A stretch of 64,000 bases of DNA from positions 1 through 64,000 of the forward strand of contig CAISIK010000129.1 in NCBI GenBank assembly GCA_903885375.1, written 5' to 3'. Within the stretch, counting starts at the first letter, position 1. Each line of letters starts with the position of its first letter. Source of the DNA: an uncultured Pseudomonadota bacterium (GTDB lineage: Bacteria > Myxococcota_A > UBA796 > SXON01). The translations under genes were made by a program, and so were the position numbers. The notes below the pieces were generated by a model, which made no database searches, was not told the origin of the DNA, and worked only from the letters and a program-made list of their open reading frames with translations. Below, piece by piece: positions 46,932 to 57,523 of this stretch.

Positions 46932-47719
46932 CCCCCACGCTTCACCCGGCCGCCCGGCTGCGCGAGCTCGAGGCCTCTGCGCGCCGGCGCTTCGGGCAGA
47001 ACTTCCTCGTCTCCGACGACATCGCCGACGGCATCGTCGCCCGCGCCGGGGTGCGCCGCGGCGAGCGCGTGCTCGAGATCGGCCCCGGTCTCGGCGTGCT
47101 CACCGCCTCGCTCACTCGCGCGGGTGCCCACGTCGTGGCCATCGAGCTCGACCGCGACCTCGCCGCCGCCCTCCCGCAGGTGGTTCCCGACGTGGAGCTG
47201 GTGCAGGGCGATGCCATGAAGGTTCCGCTCCCGACGGTGGACCGCGTGGTCGCGAACCTGCCGTACAACGTGGCCAGCCCGCTCCTGCTGCGGCTGCTCG
47301 AGCTGCGGGTCCCGATGGCCCTGATGTTCCAGCGGGAGGTGGCCGATCGCATCGAGGCGGATGCCGGCTCGCGCACCTACGGCTCCCTGTCGGTCCAGGT
47401 GCAGGTCCGCAGCCGCGCCGAACGGCTCGTCACCCTGCCGCCGGGCGCCTTCCACCCGCCGCCGAAGGTGCACAGCGCGGTCGTCGGCTTCACGCCGCAC
47501 CCCGCTGTCGATTTCGGCGGGGCGTCGTGGGAGACCTTCGACAAGACCGTGCGCCTCGGCTTCTCGGCGCGTCGAAAGACGCTCACCAACGCGTTCGGCG
47601 CCCAGGTGGGGCGCGAAGCCGCCATCGCCTGGTGCGAGCGCGCCGGGGTCTCGCCGGGCGCTCGAGCCGAACAGATCGACGTTGCAGGGTGGAAACGGCT
47701 GGCGCTCCACCACCCCTGA
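46928..47719 (+). CDS. rsmA: 16S rRNA dimethyladenosine transferase RsmA (KsgA)
   Basis: RsmA dimethylates A1518 and A1519 in the 3' end of 16S rRNA, a late quality step of 30S assembly. The 263-residue SAM-dependent enzyme shows RRFGQNFLV, the SAM motif LEIGPGLGVLT, the catalytic NLPYNVASPLL (N-L-P-Y), and the C-terminal helical domain with LSARRKTL-like FSARRKTLTNAF. ATG overlaps the tsaD stop (ATGA). Confidence 0.97.
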   Translation: MTPTLHPAARLRELEASARRRFGQNFLVSDDIADGIVARAGVRRGERVLEIGPGLGVLTASLTRAGAHVVAIELDRDLAAALPQVVPDVELVQGDAMKVPLPTVDRVVANLPYNVASPLLLRLLELRVPMALMFQREVADRIEADAGSRTYGSLSVQVQVRSRAERLVTLPPGAFHPPPKVHSAVVGFTPHPAVDFGGASWETFDKTVRLGFSARRKTLTNAFGAQVGREAAIAWCERAGVSPGARAEQIDVAGWKRLALHHP

Positions 47720-47783
47720 GCGGGCACGCGTGACACTTCGGGATTGCCGATCGGGGCCCCGACGCGCTACGCCACACAACATC

Positions 47784-48545
47784 ATGCGCATCACCTCCTG
47801 CGGAATCACCGACGTCGGTGTGAAGCGAACCAACAACGAAGACAATTACCTGATCAACGACGAGATCGGGCTCTTCGTGGTTTGCGACGGGATGGGCGGG
47901 CACGCCGGGGGAGAGTTCGCGAGCGCCATCGCGGTCAACACGGTGGAGGAGGTCCTGCAGGGCGCCGCCGTGATCCCCGAGATCGAAGCCGCCCGCGAGG
48001 AAGGGGATGTGGAGTTCGCCCGGGAGCGGCTGCGCTACGCGGTCCGGCTCGCCGGCAAGCGAATCTTCGAGAAGGCCGCGGCCGAGCCCGAGTACCACGG
48101 CATGGGTACGACCTGCCTCGTGCTCATGATCGAACGGAACAACGCCTACCTCGCCCATGTCGGCGACAGCCGGGCCTACGTCGTTCGCGATGGGCGCATC
48201 GAGCAGCTCACCGAAGACCACTCGCTCGTGAACGAGCGTATCCGCGCCGGGCTCCTCACCCCCGATCAGGCGCGGAACCACAAGCTCAAGAACGTGATCA
48301 CCCGGTCGCTCGGCTACCTTGAGGACGTGGAGGTCGACATCCAGGTCCGGGCCGTCCGCCGAGGAGACAAGTTCCTCCTCTGCTCCGACGGGCTCTCCAA
48401 CCTGGTCGACCCGGCCGACATCGGCGAATGCACCCGCGCCATGTCTCCCCAGGAGGCCTGCCGCCGTCTGGTCCAGCTGGCCTGTGAGCGCGGGGGCGAC
48501 GACAACATCACCACCGTGATCGCCCGGGTCGACGAGGTCAACTGA
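47784..48545 (+). CDS. PP2C-type Ser/Thr protein phosphatase (Stp-like)
   Basis: The 253-residue protein has all PP2C metal-binding motifs: the N-terminal RTNNEDNY, VCDGMGGHAGGE, the HVGDSRAY strand, LCSDGLSNLVD, and the C-terminal GGDDNITTVIARV. It reverses Ser/Thr kinase signalling in the cytoplasm. A partner kinase (PknB-like) is not present in the window. It lies 64 bases after rsmA with a weak ribosome-binding site. Its stop overlaps the M23 peptidase ATG (TGATG), suggesting it acts on envelope proteins. Confidence 0.93.
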   Translation: MRITSCGITDVGVKRTNNEDNYLINDEIGLFVVCDGMGGHAGGEFASAIAVNTVEEVLQGAAVIPEIEAAREEGDVEFARERLRYAVRLAGKRIFEKAAAEPEYHGMGTTCLVLMIERNNAYLAHVGDSRAYVVRDGRIEQLTEDHSLVNERIRAGLLTPDQARNHKLKNVITRSLGYLEDVEVDIQVRAVRRGDKFLLCSDGLSNLVDPADIGECTRAMSPQEACRRLVQLACERGGDDNITTVIARVDEVN

Positions 48546-49477
48546 TGTCCACGGCGCCTGGCCGCGAGAGGCCCAGGCCCGAACGCCGCTACACGTTCCT
48601 CGTGGTGGCCGATGGCGGGGGCGGGCAGCCGGTCCAGTACACCATCGGCCTGCGCAGGCTTCGCCTGATCCTCGGCCTTGGCGGGGGGGGCCTCGGCGCG
48701 CTGGTGCTCGCAGCGGTGGTGCAGGTGGCCACGTTCTCGCGGGTGACGGCCCACGATGCGCTCGTCTCGGAGAACCTCGCGCTCAAGGGCGAGGTGGAGA
48801 GCGTGCGCCGCGAGCTCGGGGAGCTGGAGCCCCTCATCCAGCGCGTGCGCGCCTACGACGAACAGCTCCGCGGCCTCGCCGCCACCGGCTCCCTGCCGGG
48901 CTTTGGCCCGCTCGACGGCGAGGCCATGGCCTCACGCGAGGCCTGGATCGCCGGCGTGGTGGGCGACACCGACCCGCAACCCACCCTCACCCCCGCCGCC
49001 CTCTTCACGGAGCTCGCGGCCATCGACTTCGAGGCCCTAGAGGAGAACCTCGCACGCCTCCAACGTGCCAGCGAGGCCATGCCGCAGCTCTGGCCGGTAG
49101 AAGGGCAGCTCACCAGCGGCTTCGGTTGGCGGCGCGACCCCTTCGCCCGCTCGCGGTGGAAGTTCCATGGCGGGCTCGACATCGGGGCAGAGTACGGCAC
49201 GCCGATCCTCTCCACAGGCGCAGGCACGGTGGACTTCGTGGGCTGGCACTCCGGCCATGGCCAGATGGTGGAGATCGACCACGGAGGCGGCATCCAGACG
49301 CGGTATTGCCACGCATCCCAGCTGCTGGTCCTCGAAGGCGAGGAGGTGCTCGCCGGGCAGACGGTGGCCCTGGTGGGGAGCACCGGGATGTCCACGGGCC
49401 CCCACCTCCACTACGAGCTGGTCATCGACGACGAGCGGGTGGACCCGCGGCCCTACCTGCCCGTCGACGGGCTCTGA
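48545..49477 (+). CDS. M23-family (LytM-type) peptidoglycan endopeptidase
   Basis: The 310-residue membrane-anchored protein has a basic N-terminus, a membrane helix (~41-63), and a coiled coil (~70-110, ENLALKGEVESVRRELGELEPLIQRV). A LytM domain follows (~190-305) with the zinc-ligand motifs HGGLDIG (HxxxD) and TGPHLHYEL (HLH), plus RYCHAS. These residues are complete, so it should cut peptide bridges in peptidoglycan, acting in the periplasm. It follows the PP2C gene with one-base overlap, and ends in the hairpin shared with pilY1. Confidence 0.92.
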   Translation: MSTAPGRERPRPERRYTFLVVADGGGGQPVQYTIGLRRLRLILGLGGGGLGALVLAAVVQVATFSRVTAHDALVSENLALKGEVESVRRELGELEPLIQRVRAYDEQLRGLAATGSLPGFGPLDGEAMASREAWIAGVVGDTDPQPTLTPAALFTELAAIDFEALEENLARLQRASEAMPQLWPVEGQLTSGFGWRRDPFARSRWKFHGGLDIGAEYGTPILSTGAGTVDFVGWHSGHGQMVEIDHGGGIQTRYCHASQLLVLEGEEVLAGQTVALVGSTGMSTGPHLHYELVIDDERVDPRPYLPVDGL

Positions 49478-49491
49478 GCCTTTCGGCTCAG
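49474..49491. terminator. Bidirectional hairpin shared by convergent M23 and pilY1 genes
   Basis: A perfect 7-bp stem with a 4-base loop (CTGAGCC-TTTC-GGCTCAG) lies between the convergent genes. Each arm contains a TGA stop codon: one ends the M23 gene (49475-49477) and, on the other strand, one ends pilY1 (49488-49490). The arrangement suits a bidirectional terminator, although no T-run is present. Confidence 0.55.
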
Positions 49492-52400
49492 TACATCTCC
49501 ATCCAACCCACGGTGGCGGTGCCCGCGAACGGGTCCTGCACGGAATCGAACGAATCGATCGTCGTTCCGGAGGCGAAGTAGAGCTTCCCGTTCTCGCCGA
49601 TCGCGATGTTCGACACAAAGCCCGTGGTCGAGATGAAGTCCTCGTCCGCCGTGGTGGCCGTGCCATCGCCGTTGGTGTCGAGCCCGGAGCCGCAGTCGGT
49701 GTAGTCGAGGCCGTAGATGCGGCCCTCGCCCGCCGTGCACACGTCGGTGTCGGGGGTGTAGGTGCTGAAGTAGACCACGCCGCCGTACACGAGCGGATCG
49801 CTGGTGAGGCGCTCGCCCGCGGCCAGCTGGTAGAAGCCGCCGGTCTCGGTGCCACACTCGAGCGCGAGAGGCGCCGAGCAGGTCTCGGGGCTGGTGTCCT
49901 TCATGAAGAAGAACGCGCCGGCCGTCATGTCGTCGGTGTCCTGAAAGGGCGAACCGGTACCCCAGTACACGCCGAGGCTCCCGTCCTTCATCCACGAGGT
50001 GGACATGGCGTAGTACACCTCGGGCCGACTGCCGTAGGCGACCGTGCCCGTGCCTCCGGTGGCGGCCGCGCCATCCATCGGGTCGTAGAACTCGCACCAG
50101 GTGAGGTTGCCCGGGTCGGCGTCGTTGATGAGCGCCTTGTAGATGTACGAGTGGCCCGGGTTGGCGTTCGTGCTCAACCCCACGGCCGGGTCGTAGCCGA
50201 GGGTGACCGGGAAGTAGACCACGTCGGCATCACCGTCGGAGTCGGCATCGACGACCGCCGGCGGCGCGGAGATGTAGGTGTACTCAAGCCGACCATCGGA
50301 GTCGACGTCGAGCGTGGCGGCCGAAGAGCTGTAGTCCGGGTGGGCCGAACCGATGTTGGAGCCCTGCACGGAGAACGAAGCCGTCGCCGTGTTGAACGCC
50401 GTGTCGCCGATGGCCCACATGTAGAGGTTGCCCTCCACCGTCTCGTAGTAGTTGGTGGACGAATCGGAGTATTCGGCCGCGCGGCCACTACCCCAGAGGG
50501 CCACCCATCGGTCGGTGGGCGCCGAGGAATCCGAGTAGTCGTAGATGTTGAAGATCGCGGGGCGACTCGTGGTGTAGCCCATCGCGGTGTCATCCACCGA
50601 GTTGGTCTGCTCCCACAGGAACTGGGGTTCGTCGGACTTGGTGATGTCGAGCGCGAGGGTGCGCGAACCACCGAAGTTCTGCTGCACGACGGCCACACGC
50701 CGCCACTCGCAGTCATCGAGCGAGGCGCCGCATTCCTTCTGCCGATCGCCGTCGAGGTCGATCCACACATCTTCCACGACGGGGGTGCCGTCGAACAGGA
50801 AGCTGCGGCCGTACACCACGGCATCCACCAGCCCGTTGCCCCAGGCGTTGCCACGGTCGCGCAGGATCAGCGTGTTGGGCACCCAGGCCCAGAGCTCCTC
50901 GCCCGACTCGTCGGCCGTCGGCGTGCTCTCGTCGTCGGTCAACGCAAACGCGTGAAGCATGCCGTCGTTGGCGGCGAGCAGCACGAGGTCCGGCATCTCT
51001 TCCGCCTCGAGGAGGTCGAGGAAGGTGCGGTAGGAGGTGCTCATCGAGTAGCGGTCGTTGCGGGCCGTCACCACCGTGGGCGCCGAGTACGGCGAGTCCT
51101 GCAACTTCCACCGGCCGCGCTCGAGGTCGAGGTAGCGGAAGCGCGCGGATGAGACACCGCGGGTGAAGTCGACGAGCTGCTGCACGTCGTTCTTGTCGAC
51201 CGCGCCGCTCTGGTCGAGGTCGTGCTCCGGCGAGGTCAGCGACCCGCTGCTGTCCACGCTGTCGTCGAGCACGAGGTCGAGCAGGGCGGACGACGAGGTG
51301 AGGCCGGCCATCTCGGAGTCGAAGCTCAGGCGCTTCTCCTTCGCATCACCCGGCATGTACGTCGCGAAGGTGTCCTCGTAGAAGTAGATGTCGCGCTGCT
51401 GGAAGCCGTCCATGTCGTCGTTGTTGAGCTCGCCGGCGTCCGCAACGCGGGAGTACAGCAGCCAGCCGCCGTCCCACACGGCGCCGAGGTAGTCGTCGTA
51501 GGGAGAACCGCTGTAGTAGAGGATGTCGCCGTAGGTGGCGCTGCTGGGGTCCGTGTCCATCTCGAACGCGAGGACGTGACCTTCGGCGAGCGGCCGGTCG
51601 CCCGTGAGCTCGTAGTAGGTGTAGAGGAGGTAGGACCCGTTGTTGGCGATGACGGGGTTCGAGCGGGCGTAGGTACCCGACATCAGGTCGGACACGACGG
51701 CCAGCGCGGAGGCCAGGGCATCATCCTTCGACGTGGCGTTGCTGTACACGCCATCGCCGTAGGTGTTGTCGGCCGCGCTCTGGTAGAGGGCGTCGGCGAT
51801 CTCGTCGCTTGTGCTGCCCGACGGGTCGAGCCCGAGGGCGATGGTCGAGGTCACGAGGCGCTGGTAGCCGGCGAGGCTGCTGTGGTCGTGGGTGTAGACG
51901 TCGGTGACCACGTTGTCGTAGCGGCACTCCACGTCGGGAACGCCGGCCGAGGCCGCGTAGCCGGCCGAATCGCAGTACACGTCGGCAAGAGGGGTGGCCG
52001 AGCCCGCGCCGGGGTCCGGGTCGTCGTCGTCCACGGGGCGGCCCGAGGTGAGGACGACCACGTACACATCGGAGCAGTAGTAGGCGAAGGGCGACTCGTC
52101 CCAGTCGCCGTCGTAACCATCGCCGTCGTCGTCGCTCCCGTCCTCGGTGGCCGTCAGGTCGAGGTAGTCGGAGCTGACGCTGTCCACCACCTCGCCGAGG
52201 TTGCTCGTGGAGCCGGAGCTGACCGTAAGCGCGGAGAGCGCGGTCGAGATCTGGGCGTAGGTGCTGCCGACGGGCGCCACCTTGTAGAAGTTGCTGTCGC
52301 CCGCCGAGTCGGCCGTGGCCACCACGCCGTACTTCACCTCGCCGTAGTGCCGCGAGATCTGCTTCACGATGTCGACGGCATCCTCGAAACAGCTCGTGGT

Positions 52401-52577
52401 GCTGCCCGCGAAGCACGGACTGCCCATGCTGCTGTCGCGGTCGATCACGAAGATGATCGCCGGCGGCACCGCCTGCTTGGTGGAGAGGGCCTCAGAAACC
52501 GTGCTGGGCCCCACGGCGTACGCCGATGTCGGGAGCGAGAGCAGTATTGCCGCGAGCGGCAGATTTTGCAGTTTCAT
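49488..52577 (-). CDS. pilY1: PilY1/PilC-like type IV pilus tip protein
   Basis: PilY1 caps the pilus and acts in adhesion and assembly. The 1029-residue product has a signal peptide (MKLQNLPLAAILLSLPTSAYA|V), an N-terminal von Willebrand factor A domain (~40-330), and a C-terminal beta-propeller/quinoprotein-like domain (~480-1000). The propeller shows the PilY1 signatures VLLAANDGMLHAF, YGRSFLF and DAVVYG. In the VWA part the MIDAS DxSxS reads DRDSS (46-50), with an Asp at the second position. EF-hand/dockerin-like calcium loops appear near residue 450 (DLDQSGAVDKND) and 965 (DTNGDGTATTAD). The AAGGTGAT ribosome-binding site upstream is strong. It is the last gene of the pilin operon. Confidence 0.88.
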   Translation of the reverse strand: MKLQNLPLAAILLSLPTSAYAVGPSTVSEALSTKQAVPPAIIFVIDRDSSMGSPCFAGSTTSCFEDAVDIVKQISRHYGEVKYGVVATADSAGDSNFYKVAPVGSTYAQISTALSALTVSSGSTSNLGEVVDSVSSDYLDLTATEDGSDDDGDGYDGDWDESPFAYYCSDVYVVVLTSGRPVDDDDPDPGAGSATPLADVYCDSAGYAASAGVPDVECRYDNVVTDVYTHDHSSLAGYQRLVTSTIALGLDPSGSTSDEIADALYQSAADNTYGDGVYSNATSKDDALASALAVVSDLMSGTYARSNPVIANNGSYLLYTYYELTGDRPLAEGHVLAFEMDTDPSSATYGDILYYSGSPYDDYLGAVWDGGWLLYSRVADAGELNNDDMDGFQQRDIYFYEDTFATYMPGDAKEKRLSFDSEMAGLTSSSALLDLVLDDSVDSSGSLTSPEHDLDQSGAVDKNDVQQLVDFTRGVSSARFRYLDLERGRWKLQDSPYSAPTVVTARNDRYSMSTSYRTFLDLLEAEEMPDLVLLAANDGMLHAFALTDDESTPTADESGEELWAWVPNTLILRDRGNAWGNGLVDAVVYGRSFLFDGTPVVEDVWIDLDGDRQKECGASLDDCEWRRVAVVQQNFGGSRTLALDITKSDEPQFLWEQTNSVDDTAMGYTTSRPAIFNIYDYSDSSAPTDRWVALWGSGRAAEYSDSSTNYYETVEGNLYMWAIGDTAFNTATASFSVQGSNIGSAHPDYSSSAATLDVDSDGRLEYTYISAPPAVVDADSDGDADVVYFPVTLGYDPAVGLSTNANPGHSYIYKALINDADPGNLTWCEFYDPMDGAAATGGTGTVAYGSRPEVYYAMSTSWMKDGSLGVYWGTGSPFQDTDDMTAGAFFFMKDTSPETCSAPLALECGTETGGFYQLAAGERLTSDPLVYGGVVYFSTYTPDTDVCTAGEGRIYGLDYTDCGSGLDTNGDGTATTADEDFISTTGFVSNIAIGENGKLYFASGTTIDSFDSVQDPFAGTATVGWMEMY

Positions 52578-52581
52578 GGGA

Positions 52582-53112
52582 TCACCTTTCCGTGCAGGTG
52601 CCGCGCATGACCTTGCGGACCATGGTCGCCACGCGGGCTTCAGAGGGGTTGGACTGGTCGCCCGAAGAATCCATCGACTCGAACCAGGAATGCGAATCCA
52701 TCTCCCAGTAGTCGGCGCGGAAGGAGGCCTGGCCTTCCTCCGTGCTGTAGCCGGGCGGCGGCTGCCCGCACTTCGCGAAGGAGGCGGCCACCTCGTAGTT
52801 GCCGAGCGGCATCGACACCACATCGCCCTCGAACCAGGACTGGGCGTCGGCTTCTTCCACGAAGACCTGCGCTGCGGTGTCCCAGCCTTCGTTGGCCGGC
52901 ACCTCGAACATCAGCTGCATACGCGCGTGCTCGCCGCCGGCGTCGGCCGCGTCGGTGATCGCGGCATGCCGACGGGTGTAGTTGGCCACCCGCTGGTCCA
53001 CCCCGGCGATGCTCAACGAGGTGGCGCCGATGATCGTGATGATCGCGATGAGGATGAGCGCCACCAGCATGGCGTACCCGCGCTGGTTGGGGCGGCGACG
53101 GATCAGATCCAT
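52582..53112 (-). CDS. pilX: PilX-like minor pilin
   Basis: The 176-residue product starts MDLIRRRPNQRGYAMLVALILIA. It has a basic leader and a hydrophobic helix with PilX-type character, not a strict GFTLIE motif (here RGYAMLVALI). The C-terminal soluble region has Trp and acidic motifs (DYWEMDSHSW, and FEG-DVVSMPLGNYEVAA). PilX-like proteins join minor pilins PilV/PilW and PilY1 in a priming complex at the pilus tip. It overlaps pilW by 10 bases and is 4 bases upstream of the pilY1 ATG. Confidence 0.72.
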   Translation of the reverse strand: MDLIRRRPNQRGYAMLVALILIAIITIIGATSLSIAGVDQRVANYTRRHAAITDAADAGGEHARMQLMFEVPANEGWDTAAQVFVEEADAQSWFEGDVVSMPLGNYEVAASFAKCGQPPPGYSTEEGQASFRADYWEMDSHSWFESMDSSGDQSNPSEARVATMVRKVMRGTCTER

Positions 53113-54176
53113 GACAGGTACCTCATGTTCCGCACCGAAACCTCCGTGGCCAGCACCTGACGGTAGTAGTGATCGCCCGTGGCGCTCGGCGTGTTGTTGC
53201 CGATGGCCACCCGGACCCCTTCGTGGAGACGGTTCGGGTCTTCGCGCGAGGAGCGCACGACGAGCGTGAAGCGCATCATGTACAGATCGTCAGGGTCGTT
53301 GCCGTCGTTGGTATCGCTGTAGCTGTCGACCGAGTCGGTCCACCCCGAACCGGTCGTGCTCGAGCAGTCCCCATCACGGAAGCAGTACTCGATCTGCATG
53401 TCCTCGACGTTGTCGACTACCGGCACGTCGTCGTCGTCCGGCGATTCGAAGTCGAGGTCCATCATGAGCACGGGGTGCTCGGCCGAGCCCGATCCGTAGC
53501 CATCGGTGTCGTCGGCATCGATGTAGAACGTGATGACGTCGGCCCGGGAGCACTGCATCGCGACGGGCATGTTGTCGCCGACCGCACAGCTCGACCCGAA
53601 GTCGGAGTACGCCGTGGGCCCGCTCGGGAAGGTGACCTGGCCCGTGGAAGCATCCCCATCGGCGCTGAGCAGCCACATGAGCGACCGCTTCTTCGTGGGG
53701 TTCGAAAGGTCGCTGCAGAGCAGGAACTCGTTGGCCGACAACTCGCCCACTCGGTCGGCGTAGCCGGGACGCTCGAGATCGAACATCACGGTGCTGTCCG
53801 CACAGTCGCGCAGCTCGTCGGGATCGGTGAACATGATCAGGTTCGCGTCCTGCGACACGATGGTGATCGCATCGCTTCCACCAGGCCCGGTGCCGTCGTA
53901 GGAGATCACGGAGGGCAGGGCGAGGCCCTCACCGCCGTAGCCCAGCGCGCCGTTCACCGTTCCCACCGTGCCGAGCCCGGCGGACCTTCCCGTCCGCGAC
54001 AGGATGTCCAGCCCGAGGCGCACGTTCTGGTGCATCTCCATCTGGAGGTCCTGGTACACGAACTGCTTGATCTGCACGGTGAAGAGCGCGTAGAGCGCGC
54101 CCACCACGAACGTACCGATCGCGAGCGCGATGAGCAGCTCGATGAGGGTAAAGCCCCGGCGAAGAGCGCGCTTCAT
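53103..54176 (-). CDS. pilW: PilW-like minor pilin
   Basis: The 357-residue prepilin has a short leader and the prepilin-peptidase site RRG|FTLIELLIALAIG (cleavage after Gly8). The N-terminal hydrophobic helix runs to ~35. A long globular domain with many Asp/Gly residues follows, including a VDSYSDTNDGNDPDD acidic stretch. PilW-like minor pilins are part of the tip complex. The ATG at 54176 sits at the pilV stop, coupling the two. Length is large for a minor pilin but common for PilW in this lineage. Confidence 0.8.
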   Translation of the reverse strand: MKRALRRGFTLIELLIALAIGTFVVGALYALFTVQIKQFVYQDLQMEMHQNVRLGLDILSRTGRSAGLGTVGTVNGALGYGGEGLALPSVISYDGTGPGGSDAITIVSQDANLIMFTDPDELRDCADSTVMFDLERPGYADRVGELSANEFLLCSDLSNPTKKRSLMWLLSADGDASTGQVTFPSGPTAYSDFGSSCAVGDNMPVAMQCSRADVITFYIDADDTDGYGSGSAEHPVLMMDLDFESPDDDDVPVVDNVEDMQIEYCFRDGDCSSTTGSGWTDSVDSYSDTNDGNDPDDLYMMRFTLVVRSSREDPNRLHEGVRVAIGNNTPSATGDHYYRQVLATEVSVRNMRYLSWI

Positions 54177-54670
54177 CAGGAATCCCGGAAGCGGAAGGAG
54201 GAGATCGTGGTGCCGTGCTTGGTGTTGAACGCGGCATCGTCGTAGGTGCAACGCACGCGGACCCGGGCCCAGGTGGCGTTGTCATCCATGTCCTCGACGT
54301 CCCACGAGAGGCTGTAGAGCACGGGGCCGAGGGCCTCATCGGTGTCGAACGCGGCGTTCACCACGAGCGCATCGGGGTCGGGCCAAGAGAGCTTCTCCCA
54401 CGACTCGCTCCCCATCCACGCATCGTCCCGCATGCCTTCGGAGAGGTCGGACGGTCGGTTCGACTCCTCCCAGTCCTGCGCCAGGAGGCGCTCCATCTGC
54501 GTTTGCGCGAGGTAGGTGCAATCGGTGAGCCGGCGCGCGTTGAGGTTCGAACGCACCGCCTGGCTGTGGAAACCGAACATCACGATGAGCGAAGCGCCGA
54601 GGATGGCCGACGCCACCATCACCTCGACGAGCGTGAAGCCGGCGCGCGTGGAGCGCAGGAGGGGACTCAC
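54176..54670 (-). CDS. pilV: PilV-like minor pilin
   Basis: The 164-residue prepilin has the motif RAG|FTLVEVMVASAILGASL (cleavage after Gly11, with Glu5 of the mature protein), a hydrophobic helix and a small C-terminal domain. PilV-type minor pilins initiate pilus assembly with PilW, PilX and FimT. GTG start overlaps the fimT stop (GTGA). Confidence 0.82.
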   Translation of the reverse strand: MSPLLRSTRAGFTLVEVMVASAILGASLIVMFGFHSQAVRSNLNARRLTDCTYLAQTQMERLLAQDWEESNRPSDLSEGMRDDAWMGSESWEKLSWPDPDALVVNAAFDTDEALGPVLYSLSWDVEDMDDNATWARVRVRCTYDDAAFNTKHGTTISSFRFRDS

Positions 54671-55344
54671 GGGGTCACCGTACGCATGCGGGCGAGACCG
54701 GAACGGCTCACGGTGAGCACCACCGACTCGTCACCACGCTCGATCAATGCCCGCTTGTTGACCACCTTCAGCTCGATCTCACCGTTCACGAAGTCCGCAC
54801 CCTGGTTCGCAATCCACCCGCGCGGGGTGAAGGTGATCGAATCATCCTCCAACGCGCCCCACTCTGCAAGGCTCACCCAGCGCGACGCGTTCGCACCGTC
54901 GACCTCGAGGCTGCGCTCGCCTTGGCTCACGTCGACCACGCCGCCCACATCGGCGGGCAGCGTGTCCCACTGTGTGGAGCCCGAGCCCCGGTTGCCGATC
55001 TGCAGGTCCCAGGAGCCGTGGCCGACATCCTCCGGGTCCATCGCGGCGTCGGCCGTGAGGAAGTGGATCCGCGCCTCTCGATTGGTATCGATGGCCAGGG
55101 AGCGGATGAGGACGAGGTCGGAGTGGAGCATTCGGGCGACGTGGAGCATCCGGTAGCTGGAGATTCGGTCCTGGAAAACACCCCATCCGATTCCGGCGAG
55201 AACCCCGATCACGCAGAGCGCGATGGCGATCTCGACGAGGGTGTGACCCTTTCTGGAAGCAAAATTCGTGCCTGAGCACTTGTGTGCGTTCCACCGATCG
55301 GTACGCGCACGATCCGGGAAAAGATTTCCCAGATCGGCAATCAC
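54667..55344 (-). CDS. FimT/GspH-like minor pilin with long leader
   Basis: The product of about 225 residues carries a prepilin-peptidase site SRKG|HTLVEIAIALCVIGVLAG, with His at mature position +1 where Phe is usual. The GspH-like domain contains MLHVARMLHSDLVLIRSLAI and a C-terminal beta region. The nearest in-frame starts give a leader of about 33 residues (GTG at 55342-55344, overlapping the upstream stop as GTGA) or 39 (ATG at 55362), much longer than its sister pilins (8-11). I chose the GTG because every junction in this operon uses such overlaps. Confidence 0.72.
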   Translation of the reverse strand: MIADLGNLFPDRARTDRWNAHKCSGTNFASRKGHTLVEIAIALCVIGVLAGIGWGVFQDRISSYRMLHVARMLHSDLVLIRSLAIDTNREARIHFLTADAAMDPEDVGHGSWDLQIGNRGSGSTQWDTLPADVGGVVDVSQGERSLEVDGANASRWVSLAEWGALEDDSITFTPRGWIANQGADFVNGEIELKVVNKRALIERGDESVVLTVSRSGLARMRTVTP

Positions 55345-56128
55345 TTCCCACCCTCCGAGCACGCGTCTTCCACGAACGCGCGCCGACGCCGAACCTGACG
55401 ACGCGCCTCCACGACCTTGCTGCGGTGCACCCCCGCCGCCTCTGCCCGGTCGAGCACATGGTCGGCGGCATCGAGCCAGCCCACCACGGGCGCCGACGTC
55501 GCCGCACAGTTCTCCGGATCGAGCCGACCATCCGACTCCCGCAGCACGGCATCGACCCAGGTGATCCAGGCGGCCACCAGCTCCCGACCCGGCTCGGCTA
55601 CCGCCACTGCGCGTTCTGCCGCCGCTCGCGCCTCGGCCTGCTTCCCCGCGGTGAGCAGGGCCGCCGATCGGGCCTGCAGCAACGGCGAGACATCAGGGTG
55701 GCGGGCGAGGCCGGCATCGGCCCGGGAGAGCGCCGCCGCGGCATCTCCCGAGGCCAGCTCCAGGATCACCCAGGACTGCATGAGCGCGGCATCGTCGGGG
55801 TCGGCGGCCTCGGCGAGGACGAGCTGGGCGCGCGCCCCCGGCAGGTCGCCACGGCCAAGGAGCACGCTCGCCACGCCCCGGTAGCCATCGGCCCGGCTCG
55901 GGTGCAGACGGGAGAGCCGCGCGAACGCATCGAGCGCAGCATCCTCCTCACCGGCCAGGTGGAACGTCCAACCGAGCCCGTAGAGGGCGTCGGGATCGTC
56001 GGGGTTGGCATCGAGCGCGGCCCGGAAGGCATCCTCCGCCGCCAGCAGGTCGTCGGAGGCCAACGCCGCCTCGCCGCGGTCGACGTTGCCCGCGCACGCC
56101 GCGAGCAGGAGCACCACGAACGCTGCGA

Positions 56129-56132
<4 letters not shown>
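55341..56132 (-). CDS. TPR lipoprotein
   Basis: The 263-residue product has a lipoprotein signal (VIAAFVVLLLAAC, Cys13). A run of tetratricopeptide repeats follows (~20-190: GEAALASDDLLAAEDAFRAALDANPDD, ALYGLGWTFHLAGEEDAALDAFARL, and so on). PilF/PilW-type TPR lipoproteins assist PilQ secretin assembly, so such a role is possible. The repeats here match the general form, but I cannot assign PilF with confidence. It sits between the NtrC-type regulator and fimT, overlapping both (GTGA). Confidence 0.72.
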
Positions 56133-57487
<1,355 letters not shown>

Positions 57488-57523
57488 CGGAGGAGGATAG
57501 CCTGCCCGCCTCCCCTCCACCGC

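Noticed and set aside
47751-47762. Palindrome TCGGGGCCCCGA upstream of the PP2C gene as an operator
   Set aside because: It is a single copy in very GC-rich DNA and can easily arise by chance. There is no other support.
57491-57496. AGGAGG at 57491 as ribosome-binding site for the glycosyltransferase
   Set aside because: It lies about 27 bases before the chosen ATG, too far for a Shine-Dalgarno site, and no nearer start gives a better family N-terminus.
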